NCBI RefSeq assembly: GCF_937924975.1
Contig: NZ_CALEYG010000034.1
Span: 1-64,000, forward strand
Length of the DNA stretch: 64,000 nt
Direction: 5' to 3'
DNA from: an uncultured Stomatobaculum sp.
GTDB taxonomy: Bacteria; Bacillota; Clostridia; Lachnospirales; Lachnospiraceae
Shown here: positions 17,691-26,872 of the stretch, piece by piece
Layout of the letters: the number at the start of each line of letters is the position of its first letter
How positions within the stretch are numbered: position 1 is the stretch's first letter
Position numbers and translations under genes: made by a program
Notes under the pieces: model-generated
The model's input: the letters and a program-made list of their open reading frames with translations, nothing else
What the model was told of the DNA's origin: nothing
Databases searched by the model: none

Positions 17691-18774
17691 AAATCTGACA
17701 CCGGAGATTAACACAGACGAAATCATCATCTCGGCATCGGATATCAACCGCCCGGCGCTCCCGCTGACCGGCTTTTTCGCGCACTTTGACAACGCGAGAC
17801 TACAGGTCATCGGCAATGTCGAGGCGGAGTATATAGGCCTCATGGATGAAGCGCGGCGGGAAGAAGTGTTTGACTGCATGTGCCGCTTCCGCGTGCCGGG
17901 CTTTATCTTCTCGCGGAATTTGCAGCCGCACGAGACCTTGTTAAAGAAGTGCCGCGAGTACGGCATCCCCTGCATGGTGACCTCGCAGACCACGGGCGAT
18001 CTGACTTCGGAGCTGATTCGCTGGCTCAAGGCAAAACTCGCGCCCCAGCTCTCGATTCACGGCGTTCTGGTCGATGTCTACGGCGAGGGTGTTCTGATTA
18101 TGGGCGACTCGGGTGTCGGAAAAAGTGAAGCGGCACTGGAACTCATCCGGCGCGGTCACCGTCTGGTCGCGGACGATGTGGTCGAGCTCCGGAGAGTCTC
18201 GGAGGTCGCCCTGGTCGGACGCGCACCGGCGATTACCGAGCACTTTATTGAGCTCCGCGGCATCGGCATCATCGACGTGCGCGCACTGTTCGGCGCAGAG
18301 TGTGTGAAAGATGTGCAGACCGTGGACCTCGTGATTAAGCTTGAGGACTGGGATAAGACCAAGGACTACGACCGCCTCGGCATGGAGGATCAGTACACAG
18401 AGATTCTCGGCGTGCGCGTGGTCTGCAATACGCTCCCGATTCGGCCGGGACGGAATCTCGCGATTATTTGTGAGACCGCGGCCGTGAACCGCCGCCAGAA
18501 GAAGATGGGATACAATGCGGCGAAGGAACTCTACCGCCGCGTGAGCGACAATATGGCAAAGAGTGCCGAGAAGCACGAGAAAGAGCGCCGTGAAGAGGAG
18601 CTGATTGCCGAGCGGAAGCGCATCGGCGAAGCGTTGAATCAGGAGGTCAAGAGTAAGATGCTCGGCCACCTCGACACGATAGACCAGAGCGATCTTCCGC
18701 CGCACTACGGCGAGTTTGAGCGGAGCGGCTACCGGATTGAGTCCGACAGCGCGGATGTCGGAGAACTGAATTAA
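17644..18774 (+). CDS. hprK: HPr kinase/phosphorylase
   Basis: 376-residue bifunctional kinase/phosphorylase that adds or removes phosphate on the regulatory serine of HPr, central to carbon catabolite control in Firmicutes. The P-loop GDSGVGKS lies at about 154-161. The C-terminal HPrK signature (RGIGIIDVRALFG) follows, and a charged coiled tail (about 315-376) exceeds the usual length of 310-320 residues. AAGGAG lies upstream of ATG 17644 inside uvrC. Its likely partner is the Crh-like HPr encoded at the end of the same operon. Confidence 0.95.
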   Translation: MHGVTVTELIQRNHFKNLTPEINTDEIIISASDINRPALPLTGFFAHFDNARLQVIGNVEAEYIGLMDEARREEVFDCMCRFRVPGFIFSRNLQPHETLLKKCREYGIPCMVTSQTTGDLTSELIRWLKAKLAPQLSIHGVLVDVYGEGVLIMGDSGVGKSEAALELIRRGHRLVADDVVELRRVSEVALVGRAPAITEHFIELRGIGIIDVRALFGAECVKDVQTVDLVIKLEDWDKTKDYDRLGMEDQYTEILGVRVVCNTLPIRPGRNLAIICETAAVNRRQKKMGYNAAKELYRRVSDNMAKSAEKHEKERREEELIAERKRIGEALNQEVKSKMLGHLDTIDQSDLPPHYGEFERSGYRIESDSADVGELN

Positions 18775-18793
18775 AATTGAGGAGGAAGGCAAG

Positions 18794-19663
18794 TTGCGAA
18801 GACAGCTGAGAGAAGAACCGCTCTCGAACCACACAAGTTTCCGTATCGGCGGACCGGCGGCGTTCTATTATGAGCCGGAGACCGGAGAGGAAATCCGGGA
18901 CATCCTTCGGCACTGCAAGGAAGAGGGAATCCGAACGGCAGTGATAGGCAATGGCTCCAATCTCCTGGTCGGCGACAAGGGCTTTCGCGGCGCAGTCATA
19001 CGCCTCGGCGAGGGCTTCGGCGCAATCGAAGTGAACGGAAACCGATTGACAGCCGAGGCGGGGGCGTTGCTTGCAAAACTGGCGCGGACGGCTGCGAATG
19101 CGGGGCTTAGCGGCCTCGCCTTTGCGGCGGGTATCCCGGGCACAGTCGGCGGCGCGTTGGTCATGAACGCAGGCGCGTACGGCGGCGAGATGAAGGATGT
19201 TTTAGAGAGCGCGGAACTCCTCCTGCCGGACGGTAGTGTGAGGCACTTCACCGGTGCGGAACTCGAACTCAGCTACAGGCACAGCAACATTCCGGAACTG
19301 GGGGCGATTGTGCTCTCCGCAAGCTTTGTCTTACGGCCCGGGAACAAAGAAGAGATACTTGCGGAAATGAAGCGCTATGCGGCGTCGCGCCGCGAAAAGC
19401 AGCCGCTCGAATTTCCGAGCGCGGGATCGGCTTTTAAGCGACCGGCGGGCGACATAGCGGCGCGTCTCCTCGACGCGGCGGGCTGCAAGGGACTCCGGAT
19501 CGGCGGCGCGGCGATTTCGGAAAAGCACGCCGGGTTTCTCGTGAACCTCGATCACGCGAGTGCGGCCGATGTGCGCGCGGTGCTGAAAGAGGCGGCCGAT
19601 CGGGTCGAGACACAGTTCGGCATCCGGCTCGAGCCGGAAATCCGCTTCCTCGGGGAGTTCTGA
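18794..19663 (+). CDS. murB: UDP-N-acetylenolpyruvoylglucosamine reductase MurB
   Basis: 289-residue FAD enzyme that reduces UDP-GlcNAc-enolpyruvate to UDP-MurNAc with NADPH, in peptidoglycan precursor synthesis. Family marks are LSNHTSFRIGGPA at the N-terminus, AGIPGTVGGALVMNAGAYGG, and PSAGSAFKRP, which holds the catalytic serine. The length and the missing tyrosine loop fit type II MurB. The start is TTG 18794 with GGAGG 8 nt upstream. It follows hprK and directly precedes whiA; rapZ, often between these, is absent. Confidence 0.95.
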   Translation: MRRQLREEPLSNHTSFRIGGPAAFYYEPETGEEIRDILRHCKEEGIRTAVIGNGSNLLVGDKGFRGAVIRLGEGFGAIEVNGNRLTAEAGALLAKLARTAANAGLSGLAFAAGIPGTVGGALVMNAGAYGGEMKDVLESAELLLPDGSVRHFTGAELELSYRHSNIPELGAIVLSASFVLRPGNKEEILAEMKRYAASRREKQPLEFPSAGSAFKRPAGDIAARLLDAAGCKGLRIGGAAISEKHAGFLVNLDHASAADVRAVLKEAADRVETQFGIRLEPEIRFLGEF

Positions 19664-19665
19664 GC

Positions 19666-20613
19666 ATGTCGTTCTCGGTGACGGTGAAGCGCGAACTCGC
19701 GGAGATGATACCGGAAGACAACGAGCTCTTTTCGGCGGAGTTGCAAGGTTTATTGCTCTACGGCGCAAAACTGACAGAAACAGACGATGGTGTAGAGCTT
19801 CGCGTTCTCAGTGAAGGCGAGGAAAGTGCGAAGAAATACTTTACATTCATAAAAAAAACAGATAGAATCAAAACAGATTTTGCCATCACGATACGGCATC
19901 CGAACGGGAAAAACAAAAGTTACAGTGCTGTTCTGTCCCGGGAAGACGCGGCCATACTCCTTGCGAGTGCTGGGCTCGGCTATGAAGACGGAGCGTTACA
20001 GATCGGCAGAAAGTCAGAACAGAAGCTTTCCGGGGAAGAGGCGCGGCGCGCTTTTCTGCGGGGAGTCTTTCTTGCGGCTGGATCTATTTCTGATCCTGCG
20101 CGTTTCTATCACTTGGAGTTTGTCTGCCCGGATGAGACCAAGGCCTGGTATTTGAAGTTACTCCTTTCCGCACTCGACGCAACGGCTGGCGTCGTGCAAC
20201 GGAAGGGGCATTATGTTGTGTATGTCAAGGACAGCGACGACATTGTGACTTTACTCGGCATGATGGGAGCTTCCCGCGCGCTGCTGGCTTTGGAAGAAAT
20301 CCGTGTCTTGAAGGACATGCGAAACCGTGTGAATCGCACGGTCAATTGTGAGACGGCAAATTTGCAGAAGACGGTGGCGGCAGCCCTGAAACAGCGGAAG
20401 GATATTGAGTACATTCGCGATGCGGAGGGCTTCGATGACCTGCCGTCGGCACTCGCCGAGATGGCGGAAATCCGCCTGGAGTATCCGGATATGTCTCTCA
20501 AAGAGTTGGGAGCGCAGTTGAATCCGCCGGTCGGCAAGAGCGGCGTGAATCACAGATTGCGGAAACTCTCGGAATATGCGGACGAGTTGCGAGGCAAGAG
20601 AAAAGAGGGGTGA
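19666..20613 (+). CDS. whiA: DNA-binding protein WhiA
   Basis: 315-residue WhiA: an N-terminal degenerate LAGLIDADG homing-endonuclease-like domain (about 10-215) and a C-terminal helix-turn-helix (MSLKELGAQLNPPVGKSGVN). In Firmicutes WhiA influences cell division and chromosome segregation. It begins two bases after the murB stop and is followed four bases later by the HPr-like gene. The linked rapZ partner seen in many relatives is not present at this locus. Confidence 0.94.
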   Translation: MSFSVTVKRELAEMIPEDNELFSAELQGLLLYGAKLTETDDGVELRVLSEGEESAKKYFTFIKKTDRIKTDFAITIRHPNGKNKSYSAVLSREDAAILLASAGLGYEDGALQIGRKSEQKLSGEEARRAFLRGVFLAAGSISDPARFYHLEFVCPDETKAWYLKLLLSALDATAGVVQRKGHYVVYVKDSDDIVTLLGMMGASRALLALEEIRVLKDMRNRVNRTVNCETANLQKTVAAALKQRKDIEYIRDAEGFDDLPSALAEMAEIRLEYPDMSLKELGAQLNPPVGKSGVNHRLRKLSEYADELRGKRKEG

Positions 20614-20616
20614 ACA

Positions 20617-20871
20617 ATGATTAAAAAGTCTATGGTAGTGAAGTTGAACGGGAAGAAAGCGGACGCCATGCCGGCAGCGATGCTGGTACAGGTTGCGAGC
20701 CAGTATGAGAGCAGTATTTATGTGGACGACGCGGACAAGCGCGTCAACGCGAAGAGTATCATGGGCATGATGACCCTTGGACTTGCAAACGGCTTGGAGA
20801 TTGTCGTGACGGCAGACGGCAAAGACGAAGACGCAGCGATTACCGGTATTGAGGAATATCTCTGCCAGTAA
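20617..20871 (+). CDS. Crh-like HPr-family protein without the active-site histidine
   Basis: 84 residues. The regulatory serine motif is intact (VNAKSIMGMM, Ser47), but the PTS phosphorylation site is lost: the position of His15 is Asp16 and the conserved Arg is Met18 (KADAMPAAM instead of GLHARPA). It therefore cannot accept phosphate from PEP/Enzyme I. Like B. subtilis Crh it should serve only as a substrate of HprK and as corepressor of CcpA; that role is inference from the family. It closes the hprK-murB-whiA operon and ends at a terminator. A true PTS HPr must be encoded elsewhere if the cell has a PTS. Confidence 0.88.
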   Translation: MIKKSMVVKLNGKKADAMPAAMLVQVASQYESSIYVDDADKRVNAKSIMGMMTLGLANGLEIVVTADGKDEDAAITGIEEYLCQ

Positions 20872-20895
20872 ACGCGGATAGGACAAACTTTTGAG

Positions 20896-20919
20896 CCGGG
20901 CGGATTCGCCCGGTTTTTC
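20896..20919 (+). terminator. Terminator after the HPr-like gene
   Basis: CCGGGCG-GATT-CGCCCGG followed by TTTTTCTT. Confidence 0.88.
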
Positions 20920-20952
20920 TTGTTGCCGCAGAAAGAGATTCGGAGGTTTTCA

Positions 20953-23900
20953 GTGGCATTTACACACTTGCACGTACACACGGAGTATTCTCTGCTCGAC
21001 GGCTCGGGAAAAATTCCGGAGCTCATTCAGCGCGCAAAGGAGCTGGGACAGACAGCGCTCGCGGTGACCGATCATGGCGTCATGTACGGCGTGATCGATT
21101 TTTACAAGGCGGCAAAGGCGGCCGGCATTAAGCCGATACTCGGCTGTGAGATTTATGTGACGCCGGGGTCCCGCTTTGACCGGGACAACAAAAAGGGCGA
21201 GGCGCGCTATTACCATTTGATCCTGCTTGCGGAGAACAACGAGGGCTATGAGAACCTCACGAAGATTGTCTCGCGGGGCTTTGTGGACGGCTTTTACTAT
21301 AAGCCGCGCGTCGATTTTGAGACCCTGCGCGAGTTCTCAAAGGGCATCATTGCGAGTTCCGCCTGCCTTGCGGGCGAGGTGGCGCGTCATCTCGCGGTGA
21401 ACCGCTACGAGGACGCCAGAGAGGCAGCGCTCCGCTACCGCGATATCTTCGGTGAGGGGAATTTTTTCCTCGAGCTCCAGGACCACGGTCTCAGCATCCA
21501 GAAGGCCGTGAATCAGCAGCTGATTCGCCTGTCCCGCGAGACGGGAATCCCGCTGATTGCGACCAACGACATTCACTACACGAACCCGGAGGACTGGGAG
21601 GCGCACGACCTGCTGCTCTGCCTCCAGACCGGCAAGAAGGCGAGCGATACGGACCGCATGCGCTACGAGGGCGGACAGTATTACTTAAAGTCGGAGGAGG
21701 AGATGCGTTCTCTCTTTGCGGCGGTGCCGGAGGCCTTGGAGAACACGGCGAAAATCGCCGCGCGCTGCGAGGTCGAGATACGCTTCCATGAATTAAAGCT
21801 TCCCGCCTACGATGTCCCCGCGGGCTACCCGGACGCCGAGAGCTATCTGCGCGCCCTCTCGGAGGAGGGCTTCCGCACGCGCTACCCGGAAGAGCCCGAG
21901 GCTCTCCGGGAGAGACTGGAAGAGGAACTTGGTGTCATAAGCCGCATGGGCTATGTGGACTACTTCCTCATTGTCTGGGACTACATTCACTATGCGAAGG
22001 AGCACGGCATCGGTGTAGGGCCGGGGCGCGGCTCGGCGGCGGGCTCGGTGGTCTCGTACTGCCTTGGCATCACCGACATCGACCCCGAAAAATACCAGCT
22101 GGTCTTTGAGCGTTTCCTGAACCCGGAGCGCGTCTCCATGCCGGATATCGACGTGGACTTCGCCTACGAGAGACGGCAGGAAGTCATAGACTATGTCGGC
22201 AGAAAGTACGGAAAAGAGCGGGTCGTGCAGATTATCACCTTCGGCACGCTCGCGGCGAAGGGCGTAGTGCGCGATGTGGGGCGCGTTTTGGACCTTCCCT
22301 ATGCGCGCTGCGACCAGATTGCAAAGCTGATTCCGAACGACTTAAAGATGACACTCGACAAGGCCTTGGTGCAGTCGAAGGAGCTTCGCGCGCTCTATGA
22401 GAGCGATGAGAGCGTGCGCCACTTGATTGACATGTCAAAGCGCCTCGAGGGGCTGCCGCGCCACGCGTCGATTCACGCGGCAGGCGTGGTCATCTCGAAG
22501 AAGGCGGCGGAAGAGTACGTGCCGCTCGCACGGGGCGCGGACGGCTCGATTACGACCCAGTTCGGCATGAACACCCTAGAGGAGCTGGGGCTCCTAAAGA
22601 TGGACTTTTTGGGGCTCAGAACCCTGACCGTGATTCAGAATGCCGCCGCGGAGGCGGAGAAGCGGAGCGGAAAACCGATCGACATGCTCGGCATTGATTT
22701 TAACGATCCGGAGGTCATGGCGCTCATCGGGAGCGGCAACACCGAGGGCATATTCCAGCTCGAGAGCGCGGGCATGAAGAGCTTCATGAAGGAGTTAAAG
22801 CCCACGACTCTCGAGGACATCATCGCCGGCATCTCCCTGTACCGCCCGGGTCCCATGGACTTTATCCCGCGCTACTTAGAGGGCAAGAACCACCCGGAAA
22901 CGGTGTGCTACGAGAGCCCGCAACTTGAGGCGATACTCAAGCCGACCTACGGCTGCATGGTTTACCAAGAGCAGGTCATGCAGATTGTGCGAGACCTCGC
23001 GGGCTACACCTGGGGACGCTCGGATCTGGTGCGCCGCGCGATGAGCAAAAAGAAAGAGTCCGTGATGCGCGAGGAGCGGAAAAACTTTGTTTACGGCAAC
23101 GAGGCCGAGGGCATACGCGGCTGTGTGAACAACGGCATCAGCGAGGAAGTCGCAAACCACCTCTTCGACGAGATGATGGACTTTGCAAACTATGCGTTCA
23201 ACAAGAGCCACGCGGCCTGCTATGCCTATGTCTCCTTCCAGACCGCCTGGTTGAAGCACTACTATCCGAAGGAGTTTATGGCGGCACTCATGACCTCGGT
23301 CATCGACAACAGCAGTAAGATTGCCGAGTACATTCTGGTCTGCCGCCAGATGGGCATTCCGATTCTGCCGCCGGATGTCAATGACGGCAAGGCCGTGTTC
23401 TCGGTCTCGGGAGACGGCATACGCTTCGGCCTCTCGGCGATACGCGCGGTCGGCACCGGCGTGAGCGAAGAGATTGTGCGGGAGCGCGAGACGGGCGGGG
23501 CCTTCCGCTCGCTCGAAGACTTCATAGAGCGTCTCTCGAACAAGGAGGCGAACCGGCGCACGCTCGAGAGCTTTGTGAAGGCCGGGGCGCTGGATTCGAT
23601 GCCGGGAAACCGGAGGCAGAAACTCTTACTGATTCCCGAACTGCTCGACAAGAAGGCAAAGCAGAAGAATGCGATTGCGGGGCAGGTCTCGCTCTTTGAC
23701 TTTCTCGGCGAGGAGGCGCGACAGAGCCTCGAATCCGCCCTTCCGGAGGTCGAGGAATTCCGGAAAGAGGATCTGCTTGCTTTTGAGAAGGAGACAGTCG
23801 GCGTCTATCTGAGCGGGCACCCGCTCGACGATGTTAGGGAGCTCTGGGAGAAGACTGTGACCGCAAAGACCATAGACTTTCTCGTGGACGATGAGAGCGG

Positions 23901-24420
23901 CAGCGCTTCGCTCAGAGATCACGAGAAAGTCGTAATCGGCGGCGTGCTCACGAATGTCACGACCAAGATTACGCGGAACAACGACACAATGGCCTTTCTC
24001 ACCATAGAAGATCTGGTCGGCACGGTCGAGGTGCTGCTCTTCCCGAAAGCCTACGAGCGCTACCGGGAGCTCCTGACGCCGGACGCGAAGCTCTTTCTCT
24101 CCGGCCGGGTCACGCTGAGCGGCGATGAGGTGGCGGGAAAACTGATCTGTGAGCGACTGTCCGTCTTCGGGGCGGGACAGCGCACGCTCTGGCTTCAGTT
24201 TGCGGATGAGAACGAGTTCCGCGAGAAGCGCGGCGACCTCTTACTTGCGCTCGGCAACAGCGAGGGGCAGGATACGGTCAAGATTTACTGCAGGGCGGAG
24301 AAAAAAATCATACAGCTCGGGCGGGACTGGCGCGTCGCGGCCGAAGAAGAGCTGCTGCAAGTGCTTCGCGCGGCGTTCGGCGCGGAAAATGTGAAGACGA
24401 CCGTGAAGCAGAGCCTCTGA
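20953..24420 (+). CDS. dnaE: DNA polymerase III subunit alpha (DnaE)
   Basis: 1155-residue replicative polymerase of the DnaE1/DnaE type. N-terminal PHP domain (FTHLHVHTEYSLLDG, then VTDHGVMYG), palm with the catalytic acidic motif PDIDVDFAYERR, finger domain (HAACYAYVSFQTAWLKHYYP), tandem helix-hairpin-helix, and a C-terminal OB fold (DTMAFLTIEDLVGTVEVLLF). In Firmicutes with PolC this enzyme extends primers; PolC is outside the window. GTG 20953 was chosen because GGAGG lies 6 nt upstream and the sequence then starts with the PHP domain. Confidence 0.95.
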   Translation: MAFTHLHVHTEYSLLDGSGKIPELIQRAKELGQTALAVTDHGVMYGVIDFYKAAKAAGIKPILGCEIYVTPGSRFDRDNKKGEARYYHLILLAENNEGYENLTKIVSRGFVDGFYYKPRVDFETLREFSKGIIASSACLAGEVARHLAVNRYEDAREAALRYRDIFGEGNFFLELQDHGLSIQKAVNQQLIRLSRETGIPLIATNDIHYTNPEDWEAHDLLLCLQTGKKASDTDRMRYEGGQYYLKSEEEMRSLFAAVPEALENTAKIAARCEVEIRFHELKLPAYDVPAGYPDAESYLRALSEEGFRTRYPEEPEALRERLEEELGVISRMGYVDYFLIVWDYIHYAKEHGIGVGPGRGSAAGSVVSYCLGITDIDPEKYQLVFERFLNPERVSMPDIDVDFAYERRQEVIDYVGRKYGKERVVQIITFGTLAAKGVVRDVGRVLDLPYARCDQIAKLIPNDLKMTLDKALVQSKELRALYESDESVRHLIDMSKRLEGLPRHASIHAAGVVISKKAAEEYVPLARGADGSITTQFGMNTLEELGLLKMDFLGLRTLTVIQNAAAEAEKRSGKPIDMLGIDFNDPEVMALIGSGNTEGIFQLESAGMKSFMKELKPTTLEDIIAGISLYRPGPMDFIPRYLEGKNHPETVCYESPQLEAILKPTYGCMVYQEQVMQIVRDLAGYTWGRSDLVRRAMSKKKESVMREERKNFVYGNEAEGIRGCVNNGISEEVANHLFDEMMDFANYAFNKSHAACYAYVSFQTAWLKHYYPKEFMAALMTSVIDNSSKIAEYILVCRQMGIPILPPDVNDGKAVFSVSGDGIRFGLSAIRAVGTGVSEEIVRERETGGAFRSLEDFIERLSNKEANRRTLESFVKAGALDSMPGNRRQKLLLIPELLDKKAKQKNAIAGQVSLFDFLGEEARQSLESALPEVEEFRKEDLLAFEKETVGVYLSGHPLDDVRELWEKTVTAKTIDFLVDDESGSASLRDHEKVVIGGVLTNVTTKITRNNDTMAFLTIEDLVGTVEVLLFPKAYERYRELLTPDAKLFLSGRVTLSGDEVAGKLICERLSVFGAGQRTLWLQFADENEFREKRGDLLLALGNSEGQDTVKIYCRAEKKIIQLGRDWRVAAEEELLQVLRAAFGAENVKTTVKQSL

Positions 24421-24422
24421 AA

Positions 24423-24451
24423 TTGTAAAAGCAGGGACGCTGTGTTATAGT
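24423..24451 (+). promoter_or_regulatory. Promoter of pfkA
   Basis: TTGTAA (24423-24428), a 17-nt spacer, TATAGT (24446-24451), immediately after the dnaE stop. Confidence 0.75.
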
Positions 24452-24518
24452 TTTCACGAGAAACAAGGGCGCACTGTGAGGCGCAGCGCGCGTGGGGAAC
24501 AGTGAGGAGGTTCCTGTT

Positions 24519-25493
24519 ATGGCAAAGAAAATTGAGACCATTGGTGTTTTGACGAGTGGCGGCGATGCCCCCGGTATGAATGCGGCAATCCGCGCGGTGG
24601 TTCGCACCGCGCTGCACTACGGCATGAAGGTAAAGGGCATTATGAGAGGTTACTCCGGTCTGCTTGACGAGGAGTTTATCGATATGAATGCGCGCAGCGT
24701 CGCGGACATCATCAACCGCGGCGGTACCATCCTCTACACGGCGCGCTGCATGGAGATGGTGACGGAAGAAGGCCAGCGCCAGGCGGCGGAGATCTGCAAA
24801 AAGCACGGCATCGACGGTGTGGTGGTCATCGGCGGCGACGGCTCGTTCAAGGGTGCGGGCAAGCTCTCGAAGCTCGGCATCAATACGATCGGTGTGCCGG
24901 GGACCATTGACCTCGATATTGCCTGCACCGAGTACACGATAGGCTTTGACACGGCGGTCAACACCGCAATCGACGCCATCGATAAGGTGCGCGACACCAG
25001 TACCTCGCACGAGCGCTGCTCGATCATCGAGGTCATGGGACGGCATGCAGGCTATATCGCGCTCTGGAGCGGCATTGCGACCGGCAGCGACGCGATTCTG
25101 ATTCCCGAGCACTATGACGGCAACGAGCAGGAAATCATAAATCACATCATTGCGAGCCGGAAGCGCGGCAAGAAGCACTTCATCATCATCAATGCCGAGG
25201 GCATTGGGCACTCGAGCTCCATGGCAAAGCGCATTGAGGCGGCAACTGGCATTGAGACCCGCGCGACGATTCTTGGCTATATGCAGCGCGGCGGCTCGCC
25301 CTCCTGTAAGGATCGCTTCTACGCTTCGATCATGGGCTCCAAGGCAGTGGATCTGCTCGCCGAGGGCAAGTCAAACCGCCTGGTCGCTTACCGGAACGGC
25401 GAGTTCTGTGATTTTGACATTGAAGAGGCGCTTCGCATGCAGAAGGAAATTCCGGCGTACCAGCTGGAACTCTCCGCAAAGCTGACGCGTTGA
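24519..25493 (+). CDS. pfkA: 6-phosphofructokinase
   Basis: 324-residue ATP-type phosphofructokinase converting fructose 6-phosphate to fructose 1,6-bisphosphate in glycolysis. ATP-binding LTSGGDAPGMNAAIRA and GGDGSFKGA, and the catalytic PGTIDLDIACTEYTIGFDTA (usual PGTIDND; here Asn is replaced by Leu). The effector and sugar-site segments EVMGRHAGYIAL and LGYMQRGGSPS follow. Length matches bacterial PfkA. GAGGAGG lies upstream of ATG 24519. dnaE-pfkA linkage is common in Firmicutes. Confidence 0.95.
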   Translation: MAKKIETIGVLTSGGDAPGMNAAIRAVVRTALHYGMKVKGIMRGYSGLLDEEFIDMNARSVADIINRGGTILYTARCMEMVTEEGQRQAAEICKKHGIDGVVVIGGDGSFKGAGKLSKLGINTIGVPGTIDLDIACTEYTIGFDTAVNTAIDAIDKVRDTSTSHERCSIIEVMGRHAGYIALWSGIATGSDAILIPEHYDGNEQEIINHIIASRKRGKKHFIIINAEGIGHSSSMAKRIEAATGIETRATILGYMQRGGSPSCKDRFYASIMGSKAVDLLAEGKSNRLVAYRNGEFCDFDIEEALRMQKEIPAYQLELSAKLTR

Positions 25494-25501
25494 GGAAGCT
25501 T

Positions 25502-25840
25502 ATGGCGGAACACACAGCGGAAAATACTGTTCTCTGCGGCGCGAATTCTTATGTGCAGAAGTTTTATTTGAATCCGGCGTTTCAGAAGCTCCCCGAGAGC
25601 ATCAAACGCGAGCTTAAGATTCTCTGCGTGAGCATTACGGAGGAGGCAGGCGGCGTACTGACGCTCGAATTCGACGAGGCGGGGAACCTCTTATTTAAGG
25701 CGAGCGCCGAGGACGGCGACTATCTCTTCGATGACATTGCGAGCGGCATGAAAATAGGCAGAGCGCGCTTTGATCACCAGGAGCTCCTCGAGGAGCTGGA
25801 GCTCTACTACCGCGTTGTCTTTCTGGGAGAGAAGATTTGA
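25502..25840 (+). CDS. DUF6145-type small protein
   Basis: 112-residue cytoplasmic protein resembling DUF6145, a Lachnospiraceae family of unknown function; the assignment is from memory of sequence style. It opens with AENTVLCGANSYVQKFYLNPAF and ends with an acidic helix (LLEELELYYRVVFLGEKI). It begins 8 nt after the pfkA stop, with GAGGAAG as ribosome site, and overlaps the dusB start by 4 nt (TTGA). Placement suggests cotranscription with pfkA and dusB. Confidence 0.7.
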   Translation: MAEHTAENTVLCGANSYVQKFYLNPAFQKLPESIKRELKILCVSITEEAGGVLTLEFDEAGNLLFKASAEDGDYLFDDIASGMKIGRARFDHQELLEELELYYRVVFLGEKI

Positions 25841-26835
25841 GAATCGGAGAACTTGAACTGTGCTACGGGCTCATGCTCGCGCCGATGGCAGGTGTCAGCG
25901 ACCTTCCGTTTCGCCTGCTCTGCCGCGAGCAGGGCGCGGAACTTGCGGTCACCGAGATGGTAAGCGCGAAGGCGCTGCATTATAAAAATAAGGCGACCGA
26001 GGAGCTCTTAAAGAGCTGTGAGGGCGACAGGCCGCTCGCGGTGCAGCTCTTCGGCTCGGAGCCGGAAATCTGCGCGGAAGCTGCGGAGGCACTCTCGGAG
26101 CGCCCAGAATTTGCCCTGATCGACTTTAACATGGGCTGCCCGATGCCGAAGATTGTGAATAACGGCGACGGTTCAAAGCTCATGACCAACCCGCCGCTCG
26201 CGGCGGAAATCATTGCCGCAATGGCAAAAAAAAGCAAAAAGCCGGTGTGCGTGAAAATGCGCGCCGGCTTTACTGAGGGAGAGAAGAACGCACCGGAACT
26301 CGCAAAGCGCCTGGAGGCAGCCGGTGCCGCGATGCTCACCGTACACGGCCGCACGCGGGAGCAGTACTACGCGGGAACTGCGGACTGGGACATCATACGG
26401 CAGGTCAAGGAGGCAGTCTCGATTCCGGTCATCGGAAACGGCGACATTGTGAGCGGTGAGAGCGCGGCGCGCATGCTGCGGGAGACCGGCTGCGACGGCA
26501 TTGCAATCGGCAGGGCAGCCGAGGGCAATCCCTGGATTTTCCGGGAAATCCGCCACTATCTGGAGACGGGTGAAACTCTGCCGCCGCCGGATCTTGAAGA
26601 GCGCTTTGCCGTCATGCGGCGTCACCTCGCGCTGGAGGTAGAAGCGGACGGCGAGCGCATGGCGGTGCGGAAACTCAGAAGCCACTTTGCCTGGTACCTG
26701 CATGGTTTTCCGAATGCGGCGAAGTGGAGACATGCGATTAACACAGCGGAGTCTCAGGAAGTACTCCTCGAAATTCTGGAGAGTGCCTTTCAGGCGGCGA
26801 ATCGCCTTGACACGATGGAAAGCACTTCTTTATAA
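25837..26835 (+). CDS. dusB: tRNA-dihydrouridine synthase (DusB-type)
   Basis: 332-residue FMN enzyme that reduces uridines in tRNA D-loops with NADPH. TIM barrel with LAPMAGVSDLPFRLL at the N-terminus, DFNMGCPMPKIVNNGDGS with the catalytic cysteine in GCP, VHGRTREQYY and IGNGDIVSGESA. A helical tRNA-recognition domain follows from about residue 245. The start is TTG 25837, overlapping the previous stop. The promoter of greA lies inside its last 30 bases. Confidence 0.93.
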   Translation: MRIGELELCYGLMLAPMAGVSDLPFRLLCREQGAELAVTEMVSAKALHYKNKATEELLKSCEGDRPLAVQLFGSEPEICAEAAEALSERPEFALIDFNMGCPMPKIVNNGDGSKLMTNPPLAAEIIAAMAKKSKKPVCVKMRAGFTEGEKNAPELAKRLEAAGAAMLTVHGRTREQYYAGTADWDIIRQVKEAVSIPVIGNGDIVSGESAARMLRETGCDGIAIGRAAEGNPWIFREIRHYLETGETLPPPDLEERFAVMRRHLALEVEADGERMAVRKLRSHFAWYLHGFPNAAKWRHAINTAESQEVLLEILESAFQAANRLDTMESTSL

Positions 26836-26836
26836 T
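26807..26836 (+). promoter_or_regulatory. Promoter of greA-lysS inside the end of dusB
   Basis: Consensus TTGACA (26807-26812) and TATAAT (26831-26836) with an 18-nt spacer. It overlaps the last codons and the stop of dusB. Confidence 0.88.
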
Positions 26837-26872
26837 AGTATGACTGTTTTTATTTAACCAAGGAGGTTCGCC

